Source: Saccharibacillus nicotianae
GTDB lineage: Bacteria; Bacillota; Bacilli; Paenibacillales; Paenibacillaceae
Direction: 5' to 3'
Assembly (NCBI RefSeq): GCF_042681745.1
Contig: NZ_JBHUGF010000010.1
Location: 2,604,001-2,668,000 of the forward strand
Length of the DNA stretch: 64,000 nt
The stretch's first letter is position 1. Each line of letters begins with the position of its first letter. The notes below the pieces were generated by a model. It made no database searches. It was not told the DNA's origin and was given only the letters and a program-made list of their open reading frames with translations. This document shows positions 26,443-35,224 of the stretch, in pieces. A program made the translations under genes and the position numbers.

Positions 26443-26486
26443 AAAAAGCCTACTACTTATCCACAACGATAAGTAATAGACTTTTT
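26443..26486 (-). terminator. Terminator of tcyP
   Basis: On the minus strand AAAAAGTCTATTACTTAT pairs with ATAAGTAGTAGGCTTTTT with two mismatches, and a T-rich tail follows. Confidence 0.85.
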
Positions 26487-26537
26487 GAGTATGACTCTGT
26501 GAACACTTGTGCATTAACATAGATAACCAGTTACGAA

Positions 26538-27935
26538 TTAAGATGCTTCTGCTGTATCCAAATCACGATCTGGTTGATTGTATACCTCTTTATTCTGTTC
26601 TTTTAACCATTTGCTACTAATCACACCAGATGTCATAGATCCGCTAACATTCAGCGCTGTACGTCCCATATCGATCAATGGTTCTACAGAGATCAATAGA
26701 CCCGCTAGAGCAACTGGCAGATTCATCGTAGACAATACGATCAATGCTGCAAAGGTAGCTCCACCGCCTACACCAGCTACACCTAATGAACTGATTGTAA
26801 CGACTGCAATTAATGTCAAAATAAACTGCCAATCTAACGGATTGATACCTGCCATCGGTGCGATCATAATCGCTAACATCGAAGGATAAATACCTGCGCA
26901 TCCATTTTGTCCGATGGTTGCTCCAAAACTAGCTGATAAATTAGCAATACCTTCAGGTACGCCTAACTTCTTCGTTTGTGTTTCTACATTCATCGGAATC
27001 GTAGCTGCACTTGAACGGGAAGTAAAAGCAAAAGTAAGTGTAGGAATAATTTTTTTGACATATTGAACTGGATTCAGACCTGAGATAGCTAGAATAATAA
27101 GATGAACAACAAACATAGCAATCAAAGCTACATAAGAAGCCAGTACAAAGTTAATTAATTTCAATATTTCTTGACCACTTGTCGTTGCAACCATTTTAGC
27201 AATCAGCGCCAAAATACCATAAGGAGTCAGACGTAGAATAATAGTCACCATACGCATAACCACACCATAGATTGCTCCCATCATACTTTGGAACATTTCA
27301 CCTTGTTTTGGATTTTTGCGTATAAGGCCCAAAGCAGCTACCCCAACAAATGCTGAGAAAATAACGACTGCCAATGTAGAAGAACGACGAGAGCCTGTCA
27401 TATCTGCAAATGGATTTGTCGGAATAAATTCTAACAACTGTGCAGGCAATGACATATCTTCTACATCACCCAAACGTTCTTGCAATATAACGCCACGTTG
27501 CTGTTCTGCTTCACCGGCTGGAATATCCAGAGCAGTGAGATGGAATCCAAGTGCTACGGTTATCCCGATCGCAGAAGCAATAGCAGTAGTGAATAACAAT
27601 ACACCGATAATCGAACCGCTGATCTTCCCTAAATTTTGCTTACCACTTAGATTAAGAATAGCCATAATGATAGATACCATAATAAGTGGAATAACGACCA
27701 TTTGTAACAATCCAACATAACCGCTACCCACAAGATCGAACCATTCCATCGAATCAGAGATCACTTCTGAATCTGGTGTATAGATCCATTGCAAGACTAC
27801 CCCGTATGCAATACCAAGGATTAACCCGGCAAATACTCTTTTTGTAAATGAAATATGCTTTTTCTGCATCCAACCGAGAAGAACGATTAGTAAGATCAGA
27901 ACAGCTATATTCACAATAACTAGCAAAACGTTCAT
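26538..27935 (-). CDS. tcyP: L-cystine uptake symporter TcyP
   Basis: This is a sodium- or proton-coupled carrier of the dicarboxylate/amino-acid:cation symporter family. At 465 aa it has the length of Bacillus TcyP and its opening (WMQKKHISFTKRVFAGLILG). Conserved family blocks include the re-entrant loop FTSRSSAATIPMNVETQTKK with the Ser-rich motif and NLSASFGATIGQNGCAG in helix 7, followed by GVAGVGGGATFAALIVLSTM. About eight membrane helices plus two re-entrant hairpins are expected. It probably imports cystine as a sulfur source, in keeping with the sulfate operons nearby. A candidate sulfur-regulon operator lies upstream. Confidence 0.94.
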   Translation of the reverse strand: MNVLLVIVNIAVLILLIVLLGWMQKKHISFTKRVFAGLILGIAYGVVLQWIYTPDSEVISDSMEWFDLVGSGYVGLLQMVVIPLIMVSIIMAILNLSGKQNLGKISGSIIGVLLFTTAIASAIGITVALGFHLTALDIPAGEAEQQRGVILQERLGDVEDMSLPAQLLEFIPTNPFADMTGSRRSSTLAVVIFSAFVGVAALGLIRKNPKQGEMFQSMMGAIYGVVMRMVTIILRLTPYGILALIAKMVATTSGQEILKLINFVLASYVALIAMFVVHLIILAISGLNPVQYVKKIIPTLTFAFTSRSSAATIPMNVETQTKKLGVPEGIANLSASFGATIGQNGCAGIYPSMLAIMIAPMAGINPLDWQFILTLIAVVTISSLGVAGVGGGATFAALIVLSTMNLPVALAGLLISVEPLIDMGRTALNVSGSMTSGVISSKWLKEQNKEVYNQPDRDLDTAEAS

Positions 27936-28002
27936 TTTGACACCCCTTTTGATATATATGTAGTGACTGAACTCAAGTCGAATTTCATTTTAGCATAATG
28001 TT

Positions 28003-28024
28003 GAGTAAACAGGTAGGGTTATTT
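28003..28024. promoter_or_regulatory. Candidate sulfur-regulon operator upstream of tcyP
   Basis: GAGTAAACAGGTAGGGTTAT shares the exact 14-mer AGTAAACAGGTAGG with the site at 12088-12110. It lies about 70-90 nt upstream of the tcyP ATG. Cystine uptake by TcyP is under CymR control in Bacillus subtilis, so the same kind of repressor is a reasonable candidate here. Confidence 0.5.
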
Positions 28025-28444
28025 ATAAGATAGATTCAGCATTTATTTTCTACATTTTTTGCGCTTTTTATAGAAAAAATTTAGTTTTTTATCTAATTAA
28101 ATGAAAATATACCTATTCAAACAGTGGTCGATTGATATAATATAGATAATTATTTGTATCTTTTTACTCAGTACTTTAAGCTTATATACGTATTTATTCA
28201 TGTTATATTTACAGATAAATCTGCTGAAATAGGATGGATATTGAGAGGAGTCGAATAAATATAGTTCTTTTTACTTAAAATATACATAAAATTGTATATT
28301 TAGTTTATTTAGATTGAGATTGTTGCGCATTTATCTATGTCACATTTTGTCACGTCATTACTTTTTGGTTTGTAGAGATAATGTATCTACTTTTGATGAA
28401 AAAAAAGAGTAACTGCTTTTAAGGATGGGAAGGGGTAAGTTTGC
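28025..28444. other. AT-rich divergent intergenic region
   Basis: About 420 bp of very AT-rich sequence lie between tcyP and the third chemoreceptor. I see no open frame with a ribosome binding site, no convincing SigD promoter and no hairpin with a terminator tail. The gggaagggg ribosome binding site of the chemoreceptor lies at the right end. Confidence 0.55.
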
Positions 28445-30136
28445 ATGTTCAGAATCAATCAATTCATTAGTCGTAAAATTATGGTGACGTTCGCTGCACT
28501 TATTGTAGCAGTCTGTATTGTACTCAGTCTTTTCTTTTTCTTTATGACTCAAAGAATAATCAATCAAAATGTAGTTCCTCAATTTCGTCAGGTCTTGAAT
28601 ATCGCTATGGATGGTATTATTAAAGGAATGGATAATACACAAGCTATGCAAGCAGCACAAGGCAACAGTGGCGAGATTATGAAGATTGAAACATACTTAG
28701 AAACTCAACTTCAAGCTTATCAACTTGATAACTTATACTTGCTTCGCATTGAAGACAATAAAGCTGTTGTCGAAGCAGTAGCAAATAGCTCCAAAAACTT
28801 TAAAGATAAACAAGAAATTTCACTAAGCGATAATATTAATAAAGCGATGACTGATGGAAAACTGTTAACAGATCTGTATCAGACTGATTCTGGTTCTACA
28901 GTCACTTATTATTATCGTGTACCGGGTAGTTCAGTAATCATTGCTGCTAGTATGGATGCTAGTTTTGTAAATGGTATTATTTCTAATTTAATATGGACTA
29001 CGGTTATTGTAGCGATTGTTGCTCTTGCTGTATGTCTATGGGTGGCTTACAAATTCAGTCGTAAAATCACTCTTCCTCTTGCCCGTCTGGTTCGCCATAC
29101 TCGTCTAGTCGCAGAAGGTAACTTACAACAAGAGATCAAAATGACAGGAAATGATGAAATTGCTCAATTGGCTCGTGGATTCCGTCTTATGACTGAGAAT
29201 TTGCGAACTATGGTGCATCAAGTATTGGATAGTTCAGACAAAGTCGCTGTAGGCACAGAAGCATTAACTACACGCCTAAGCAAAATGCAAAATATGGTCG
29301 ATCAATCCGTTCAATCGGTAACCAGTATTGAATCTGGTAGTGAAATGATTGCCAATACCACTTCTGAAAATGCACGAGCGATGGAAGAAATCACAACAGG
29401 TATCCAGCATATCGCTTCATCTACCGCTGAAATTTCAGAACAGATCGGTGACGCTTCAGATAGCGCGATTACCGGTAACCAAATGGCTCAAGAAGCAGTC
29501 ACTCAGATGGGTTCTGTTGAAAAAGCAGTCATAGACACCAAATTATCGGTACAAACATTAATCGCACGTTCTGAATCGATCAGTGAGATTCTTGTCGCCA
29601 TGAGCGATATCACCAAACAAATCCGTATGCTTTCGCTTAATGCTTCGATTGAAGCTGCCCGTGCAGGCGAACATGGTCGTGGCTTCGCAGTAGTCGCTCA
29701 AGAAGTAGGCAAGCTGGCTGAACAATCTCGCGCTTCCACGTATGAGATCGAAGAAGCACTCGAATCGATTCGTCAAGAATCTCAAAAATCCACTGAATCG
29801 ATGGATAGCGTGACTAATGAAGTCAAATCAGGAACAGAGTTAGTACAACAAGCAGGCGAAGCTTTCAATCGTTTTGTCGAAATGATGCAACTAGCGAACC
29901 AAACGGTTCAATCTGCTTCAGCCGCAACTCAAGAAATCTCAGCCGGTTCTGAAGAAGTGAGTGCCTCGGTTGACGAAACTGCCGAAATCACTCACAAATC
30001 CCTATCCAACGTCAAAGCAATCGCTAAAAACGCTGAACGCCAATCTGGTGAAATGTTAGCCTACGTCGAAATCATGCGCGAACTCAACAACGAAGCCCTA
30101 TCCCTACAAAACATCGTTAGCAAATTCAAAATCTAA
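28445..30136 (+). CDS. Methyl-accepting chemotaxis protein with a short extracytoplasmic sensor
   Basis: This 563-aa chemoreceptor has a membrane segment at about residues 13-33, an extracytoplasmic sensor of about 145 residues ending in RVPGSSVIIAASMDASFV (cache-like), a second membrane segment at about 180-200, HAMP (about 201-255) and a signalling coiled coil with tip MLSLNASIEAARAGEHGRGF. The sensor is unrelated to those of the tandem pair at 2188-6676. The last 45 or so codons use NNC and A-ending codons far more than the rest of the gene, and this drift continues into the intergenic region downstream. A terminator follows at 30197-30233. Confidence 0.94.
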   Translation: MFRINQFISRKIMVTFAALIVAVCIVLSLFFFFMTQRIINQNVVPQFRQVLNIAMDGIIKGMDNTQAMQAAQGNSGEIMKIETYLETQLQAYQLDNLYLLRIEDNKAVVEAVANSSKNFKDKQEISLSDNINKAMTDGKLLTDLYQTDSGSTVTYYYRVPGSSVIIAASMDASFVNGIISNLIWTTVIVAIVALAVCLWVAYKFSRKITLPLARLVRHTRLVAEGNLQQEIKMTGNDEIAQLARGFRLMTENLRTMVHQVLDSSDKVAVGTEALTTRLSKMQNMVDQSVQSVTSIESGSEMIANTTSENARAMEEITTGIQHIASSTAEISEQIGDASDSAITGNQMAQEAVTQMGSVEKAVIDTKLSVQTLIARSESISEILVAMSDITKQIRMLSLNASIEAARAGEHGRGFAVVAQEVGKLAEQSRASTYEIEEALESIRQESQKSTESMDSVTNEVKSGTELVQQAGEAFNRFVEMMQLANQTVQSASAATQEISAGSEEVSASVDETAEITHKSLSNVKAIAKNAERQSGEMLAYVEIMRELNNEALSLQNIVSKFKI

Positions 30137-30196
30137 CCCGTTTCTATACGATAGCTTAGAAACACCCATACACTCACCAATCCACTTTAACCCAAG

Positions 30197-30233
30197 CCAG
30201 TATAGCCTATCCAGCTATACTGGTCTTTTTTTT
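30197..30233 (+). terminator. Terminator of the third chemoreceptor
   Basis: CCAGTATAGC and GCTATACTGG form a perfect 10-bp stem with a 7-nt loop, followed by TC and eight T residues. Confidence 0.92.
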
Positions 30234-30508
30234 AAAAACCACACTCACCCCTATCTCTTCTTCCCCCCACCTAAATCCCTATTATTTTCACTTCCCTATC
30301 CTACCCGCTTGTCAAACTTCTATATCTATATCTATTCCCCATCTTCTCTCTTTTTTGTTTTTCTTTTTTCTCTTCTAACTAATACACTTCCCCCACTTCG
30401 ATCCCACCACCTATTCACATCTAACCCTCCCTGTACCACCTTATCTTTTCTGCCCCCTCCTCCCCCCCCCGGGTTGAAGGTTTTCTCCCCCAGCCGATAC
30501 CCAGCGGA
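30234..30508. other. G-depleted, pyrimidine-rich tract, left flank of the palindrome
   Basis: Over about 235 bp (30237-30470) the plus strand has only about six G residues and is dominated by C and T, ending in a run of ten C at about 30461-30470. Two low-complexity frames pass through it (one on each strand) but have no coding character. No promoter or known element is recognised here. Confidence 0.8.
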
Positions 30509-30623
30509 GGGGATCAATTCTTCTGAAAGAGCGAAGCGCTCGCCTTTGTAAAGAAATCCCGACCGCTAAGCGGTTATTCAAGGGATTCCTTTACAACAGC
30601 GACGACAAGAAGAACTGATCCCC
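30509..30623. repeat. 115-bp nested palindromic element (cruciform-forming)
   Basis: Outer arms 30509-30524 and 30608-30623 pair over 16 bp with one mismatch (GGGGATCA and TGATCCCC at the ends). Inner arms 30546-30560 and 30582-30596 pair over 15 bp with one mismatch (TTGTAAAG/CTTTACAA). Between them ACCGCT/AGCGGT forms an apical hairpin (30562-30574), and GAGCG-AAG-CGCTC (30529-30541) forms a side hairpin on the left shoulder. No coding frame fits. It could be a dispersed palindromic repeat, a non-autonomous mobile element or a structured RNA. Confidence 0.85.
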
Positions 30624-30766
30624 GCAGCTCTCCCCCCGCCCCCCCTTTCCTTCACCCCCTTCCCCCTTATATTTTCCTATTGTTTGGTTTACAATAAGAA
30701 AGCAGACGATTTATCATCATTTTTGATAAAAACCTGTTAATGATGAGTACAAACGGAGGAAGAATC
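30624..30766. other. Pyrimidine-rich right flank and leader of the lipoate ligase gene
   Basis: From about 30627 to 30667 the plus strand is almost entirely C and T, with runs of six and seven C. It then returns to normal AT-rich sequence carrying the promoter region and the acggagga ribosome binding site of the next gene. Confidence 0.65.
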
Positions 30767-31768
30767 ATGCTTTTTATTGATAATCAGGGCATTCACGATC
30801 CAACCATCAATCTGGCAATCGAAGAATTTGTACTGAAACATTTGCCAATGGATGATAGCTACCTGCTTTTTTATATTAATGAACCCTCAATCATTATTGG
30901 TAAGCACCAGAACACGATCGAAGAGATCAACGCTGAATATGTAAAAGCCAATAATATTCATGTCGTACGTCGTCTTTCCGGTGGCGGCGCAGTTTATCAT
31001 GATTTAGGAAATTTAAGTTTTAGCTTTTTGACCAAAGATGATGGTCAATCGTTCCACAACTTCCGTAAGTTTACTCAGCCAGTCGTTGAAGCATTGCACC
31101 AATTTGGCGTGAATGCTGAATTATCTGGACGTAATGATCTTCAAGTCGGTGAACGCAAAATCTCAGGTAATGCACAATTTTCTACGCGTGGCCGGATGTT
31201 CAGTCATGGTACATTGATGTTTGATTCTGAACTGGATAATGTGCAATCTGCTCTGAAAGTTAATCCAGAGAAATTCAAATCCAAAAGTACCAAATCAGTA
31301 CGTAGTCGTGTCGCCAATATCACCGAGTTTTTGGAGAAGCCTTTAACGATGGAGCAATTCCGCGATGATATTTTACGCCATATTTTCGGAGTAGAACCTT
31401 CAGAAGTCCCTCAATATGTACTGACAGAAGACGATTGGAAAAAAATCCATGAAATCTCTGCGGAACGTTACCGTAACTGGGATTGGAACTATGGTCAATC
31501 ACCTGAATCCAATATCAAGCACACTCGTAAATTCCCTGTAGGTATTATTGATCTACGTATGGATATCAAAGACGGTCATATTCATGAGATCAAAATCTAT
31601 GGTGACTTTTTCGGTATAGGCGACGTAGCTGATATTGAAAATAAATTGCGTGGTCAGCGTTATGAAGAACGTGCAGTGCAGACCGCACTTGCTGATACTG
31701 ATATTAAGCACTATTTTGGTAATATCGAATTAGAGGAATTTGTTGGATTGGTATTTTTGCAAGACTAG
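30767..31768 (+). CDS. Lipoate--protein ligase (LplA/LplJ type)
   Basis: The enzyme activates free lipoate with ATP and attaches it to lipoyl domains of 2-oxoacid dehydrogenases or GcvH. The N-terminal catalytic domain has NLAIEEFVL, IIIGKHQNTIEEIN, RRLSGGGAVYHDLGNLSFSF (lipoate-binding loop) and GERKISGNAQ with the catalytic Lys. The C-terminal accessory domain (about residues 250-333) is present, as in bipartite LplA. ATG at 30767 follows ggagga by 7 nt; the ATG codons at 30740 and 30743 precede that site. The next gene begins 30 bp downstream. Confidence 0.94.
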   Translation: MLFIDNQGIHDPTINLAIEEFVLKHLPMDDSYLLFYINEPSIIIGKHQNTIEEINAEYVKANNIHVVRRLSGGGAVYHDLGNLSFSFLTKDDGQSFHNFRKFTQPVVEALHQFGVNAELSGRNDLQVGERKISGNAQFSTRGRMFSHGTLMFDSELDNVQSALKVNPEKFKSKSTKSVRSRVANITEFLEKPLTMEQFRDDILRHIFGVEPSEVPQYVLTEDDWKKIHEISAERYRNWDWNYGQSPESNIKHTRKFPVGIIDLRMDIKDGHIHEIKIYGDFFGIGDVADIENKLRGQRYEERAVQTALADTDIKHYFGNIELEEFVGLVFLQD

Positions 31769-31798
31769 AATGAGATAGATAAAAGGAGAGTTACCTAC

Positions 31799-32596
31799 AT
31801 GTATAAATTAATTGCTATTGATATCGATGATACACTGATCAATGATGATAAAGAAGTAACACCTGCTACACAGACGGCTTTGGAACAAGCTGTAGCCAAA
31901 GATGTAGTTGTAACACTCGCTACAGGTCGTGCTTATGCTTCTGCTCAAGCGATCGCTCGTCAAACAGGGCTCAATGTACCGATTATTACGTATCAAGGAG
32001 CATTGGTCAAAAACTTGATGGATGAAAAAGTATTGTATGAGCGTTATGTACCTATCGAAGCAGCTCGTAAATTATTTGAATATTGCATCGAACACAATTT
32101 GCATTTGCAAACGTATATCGATGATAAATTATATGCTCGTGAAGTCAATCAACATCTGATTGATTATGCCACATTGAACGGTACGCAGTACCATATCGAA
32201 CCAGACTTCAACAAATTGATTGAGCAACCTACTCCTAAAATGCTAATTATTGATGATCCTGCATTTTTAGATGAATTGCAACCTATTTTACGTGAACTGC
32301 TTGGCGACAGTGTTCATATCACCAAGTCCAAACCTCAATTCCTTGAAATCATGCACAAAGAAGGAACAAAAGGGGCTGCGCTAACTTTCCTTGCCGATTA
32401 TTTCAATTGTGATCTACAAAATGCTATCGCTGTTGGGGATTCTTGGAATGATCATGAAATGTTAGAAGTAGCAGGTCTAGGCGTAGCGATGGGAAATGCG
32501 ATTCAACCGCTAAAAGATATCGCTGATTATATTTCGGCTAGCAATAATGAAGATGGTGTCAAAGAAGTTATCGAGAAATTTATTCTTAACGCTTAA
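31799..32596 (+). CDS. Cof-type HAD-IIB phosphatase
   Basis: This is a haloacid dehalogenase-type sugar or cofactor phosphatase. Motif I is IAIDIDDTLINDDKEV, motif II is ATGRAYASA, the Lys of motif III lies in the segment ending EGTKGAALTFL, and motif IV is AVGDSWNDHEML. The C2-type cap between motifs II and III and the length (265 aa) fit the Cof/YxeH subfamily. The ribosome binding site is aaaggagag. It is likely co-transcribed with the lipoate ligase. Substrate unknown; family members act on a range of phosphosugars and FMN-like compounds. Confidence 0.92.
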   Translation: MYKLIAIDIDDTLINDDKEVTPATQTALEQAVAKDVVVTLATGRAYASAQAIARQTGLNVPIITYQGALVKNLMDEKVLYERYVPIEAARKLFEYCIEHNLHLQTYIDDKLYAREVNQHLIDYATLNGTQYHIEPDFNKLIEQPTPKMLIIDDPAFLDELQPILRELLGDSVHITKSKPQFLEIMHKEGTKGAALTFLADYFNCDLQNAIAVGDSWNDHEMLEVAGLGVAMGNAIQPLKDIADYISASNNEDGVKEVIEKFILNA

Positions 32597-32625
32597 TCAC
32601 TTGATTAATCTTTGATATCTAATAA

Positions 32626-32706
32626 AGAAGCACCTTGCCAAGGAGTATAGGATCATCTGCATAATATGTGCTAGATAATCCTATACTCTTCGGAAGGTGC
32701 TTTTTT
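32626..32706. terminator. Long terminator hairpin
   Basis: AAGCACCTT/AAGGTGCTT forms the base of the stem, and AGTATAGGAT pairs with ATCCTATACT further in. Six T residues follow on the plus strand. It ends the lipoate ligase operon; the minus-strand regulator gene ends 72 bp beyond. Confidence 0.85.
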
Positions 32707-32777
32707 GCGATAATTTAATGGATTGAGATGATTTGGGAACGATTATACTTCTTACTATCGTTACTAATCCGAATCTA

Positions 32778-33698
32778 TTATCTATTTTTCATCTGGTCGA
32801 GTGCTTCTAGATATAACACCTGCAAAAACTTTTTAATACTGACTTTGCTTTTACCATCATCTCGCTCTTCATCGATCTCTTTCATTTTGGCACGAATATC
32901 TTCAAAGTCAAAATAAAGCGGAGCATAATGTTCAAACTTGGGATTGCCGTAATCGGTCAGCCCTATCGAAGCTAAATGATTAAGCGCTGTTGTGACTGTA
33001 CGTCTAATACGTTGCTCAATAGCTTTGGCTTCTTTATCGACTTCGCGTGGAGTGTGCTTGTAACGACTCGCTGCGGCTTCATACAACTGTCGAAGTGGCG
33101 GAAATGAACCAGGCTTGCCTTGTTGTTCCAAAAGAATTTCCATAATCGCTGTCAGATCACCACAACCGGATTCGCCAACTATCCCTAGGTTCATATAAAT
33201 AGGACGCACCATATCATCTACGGTTCGTGGCTGCACTGATGTGGAAGAAGATGTATAAGGTGATATCTGACTAAGCGTATCGAGTTTGGATAACGATGAT
33301 TTGAGTTCATTCAAATAATGCTTAATCTCGGTATGTTCACTCACCCGGGAGAGTACGGATTCGACTTCTATCCGATTGATCGGTTTGCGAATAAAAAATT
33401 CAATCCCGGATTGATAAGCCTCGCCGACCATTTCTTGATTTTCAATCTGCGAGATCATCACGTATTTGCCATGATAGCCCTGACGCTTCAATTGTGTAAT
33501 CGTTTCTAATCCATCTTGATCCGGCATTAACCAATCGATCAAGACCACATCAGGATGTGTCTCCAAAATAATACGTGTTCCTTCTTCACCACCTCGTGCT
33601 GTACCAATCACTTCCCCAAGCTGACTTTCTTTGATGATATTTTCAAGCATCGCACGAGTTGCTGGATCATCATCTACAATACAAAAAGATAAAGCCAT
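32778..33698 (-). CDS. glnL: Response regulator, GlnL (YcbB)-like
   Basis: This is a DNA-binding response regulator. The receiver domain (about 1-125) contains the acidic pocket IVDDDP, the phosphoacceptor Asp in LIDWLMPDQDG (about D55) and the Lys in FIRKPINRIEV. The C-terminal YcbB-type domain (about 160-306) includes GVGESGCGDL-like sequence (NLGIVGESGCGDLTAIMEIL) and the helix-rich block KEAKAIEQRIRRTVTTALNH. Bacillus GlnL, paired with GlnK, responds to glutamine. Here the pair sits beside a glutamine-type importer. It begins 1 bp after the kinase gene. The symbol is assigned by architecture and context. Confidence 0.85.
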   Translation of the reverse strand: MALSFCIVDDDPATRAMLENIIKESQLGEVIGTARGGEEGTRIILETHPDVVLIDWLMPDQDGLETITQLKRQGYHGKYVMISQIENQEMVGEAYQSGIEFFIRKPINRIEVESVLSRVSEHTEIKHYLNELKSSLSKLDTLSQISPYTSSSTSVQPRTVDDMVRPIYMNLGIVGESGCGDLTAIMEILLEQQGKPGSFPPLRQLYEAAASRYKHTPREVDKEAKAIEQRIRRTVTTALNHLASIGLTDYGNPKFEHYAPLYFDFEDIRAKMKEIDEERDDGKSKVSIKKFLQVLYLEALDQMKNR

Positions 33699-33699
33699 C

Positions 33700-35106
33700 T
33701 TATTCCCCCTTTTTCAACAATACTGTTGGTAATTTCACTTCAAATACTGTTTTCCATAATGACGTATCTGCTTCTCGTAATTGAATACGTCCTCCTAGCG
33801 AAGATACAATATCATGTACATGTGAAAGCCCTATCCCTGTAGCAGCACTTCCGCCTTGAGCAAATTTAGTCGTAAATCCAGGTTCAAAAATCAATTCACT
33901 TGCTTGTTGCTCAATACCTTTACCGGAATCGCATACAGTTAGTACAGTATCTTGTCCTTGTTCACATACACTTACTTCGATCGACCCACTATTGTCCAAA
34001 GCTTCAACCGCATTAGATGTTAAATTGTTCAATATCGTAAGCAAAGGAATATATTCAGAAGTACTATAATTGACTTCTAAGCGAGCGGTAAATGTTACTT
34101 TCTTTTCTAACATTGTGGCATATTTGCGATTGCCTCTTATTGTATAATCTAAAATTTCAAACAGCGACAATACATTTTGCGATTTCTGATCAAATAATTT
34201 GAGTAACCCTGCGGCAATACGTTGCGAGTCTTTTTTGACCTCATGTATTTCCTGGGTAATACTTAGTTGCCGTTGACTGTATTCTGTTAGCCCTTCTCGC
34301 TTCATATCTGTATACAATCGATAACTACTACTGGTTAGATGCTCTATCGTATCCATCGATTTGCGTAAATAAAACACTTCACCATATAAACCGGCATTGA
34401 CAGCCAACATCTGCTCCATTCGCTTTTTCTGTTCACTATGAAGCGCACGAATCTGACTGACAGCAATACTACTATATAATCCAGTCGTAAAAAATCCACG
34501 AATTACAGCGACTAGAAAAATATAGCCCCATGTAGCTGGAATCATAATATCGCTCCCTGTAAGTCCCCAGCGACAGATCATTTCTACCGTATTGGATGCA
34601 AAGTCGATAAGCGCCGTTACTCCACTTAATAGCAATAGATTCATCTGGGTGAGCCGGCTTTGAATAACAAACATGCCAATCGCAAATGTCATATAATACA
34701 GCCCTGCTGATGTATGCACACGTCCACTTTCTTCGATAGAAAATAAATGAGGTGCAGCAATAAAGTCTAACATTATCCGAAAAACAACTACAGTCAACGC
34801 AGTAAATATCCCTGTTTTCAAATAAGGCAGACGATTCATCAATAACATCAACAATAGAAAAGCACTACCACCCAGACCTATACGGAACAAATCACCTTGT
34901 ACCGGATTGATTTTGAATTCTCCTGCTACCGCTGTGCCGATCGCTACCGTAAGCATCTGGATTTTTTCATTTTTAAAAAAAGTCGCCATCCGTCCTTCCG
35001 CTCCTCTGGAACTGGTTTCTGCTGCGACTTGCTGATTTACTAACGAATACTTTACCTTTGTGATTAGCTTATCAAAAGTATTTTGAAATTGTTTATATGG
35101 TATCAT
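33700..35106 (-). CDS. glnK: Sensor histidine kinase, GlnK (YcbA)-like
   Basis: This membrane kinase has about six hydrophobic segments in residues 50-240, then a short dimerisation region with the likely phospho-His in SITQEIHEVKKDSQRIAAG. An ATPase domain follows: LTILNNLTSNAVEAL (N box), VCDSGKGIE (G1) and GIGLSHVHDIVSSLGG (G2). This is the GlnK/DcuS-like arrangement. Two starts are possible: ATG 35106 with aaaggg 7 nt upstream, or ATG 34989 with ggaagga close upstream, which gives a length nearer to Bacillus GlnK. It is separated from the importer operon by a terminator. Confidence 0.85.
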   Translation of the reverse strand: MIPYKQFQNTFDKLITKVKYSLVNQQVAAETSSRGAEGRMATFFKNEKIQMLTVAIGTAVAGEFKINPVQGDLFRIGLGGSAFLLLMLLMNRLPYLKTGIFTALTVVVFRIMLDFIAAPHLFSIEESGRVHTSAGLYYMTFAIGMFVIQSRLTQMNLLLLSGVTALIDFASNTVEMICRWGLTGSDIMIPATWGYIFLVAVIRGFFTTGLYSSIAVSQIRALHSEQKKRMEQMLAVNAGLYGEVFYLRKSMDTIEHLTSSSYRLYTDMKREGLTEYSQRQLSITQEIHEVKKDSQRIAAGLLKLFDQKSQNVLSLFEILDYTIRGNRKYATMLEKKVTFTARLEVNYSTSEYIPLLTILNNLTSNAVEALDNSGSIEVSVCEQGQDTVLTVCDSGKGIEQQASELIFEPGFTTKFAQGGSAATGIGLSHVHDIVSSLGGRIQLREADTSLWKTVFEVKLPTVLLKKGE

Positions 35107-35167
35107 ATATTTTCCCTTTCAGGCTGTATACTTTTACAAATTGCTTACAAATCTTGATTTCACATAC

Positions 35168-35200
35168 CAAAAACCGGCTTCCCTGCGGAAACCGGTGATA
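35168..35200 (-). terminator. Terminator of the glutamine-type importer operon
   Basis: On the minus strand ACCGGTTTCC pairs with GGAAGCCGGT around a 4-nt loop, followed by TTTTTGG. Confidence 0.85.
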
Positions 35201-35224
35201 TTGCAGTACACGTAATAGTGAATA

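Noticed and set aside
27316..27720. 134-codon frame antisense to tcyP
   Set aside because: Shadow of a complete symporter gene, with untypical composition.
30309..30551. Open frame on the plus strand in the pyrimidine-rich region, and its minus-strand counterpart (30332-30517)
   Set aside because: Low-complexity Pro/Ser/Leu or Gly/Arg/Lys composition produced by C and T runs, with no ribosome binding site and no domain.
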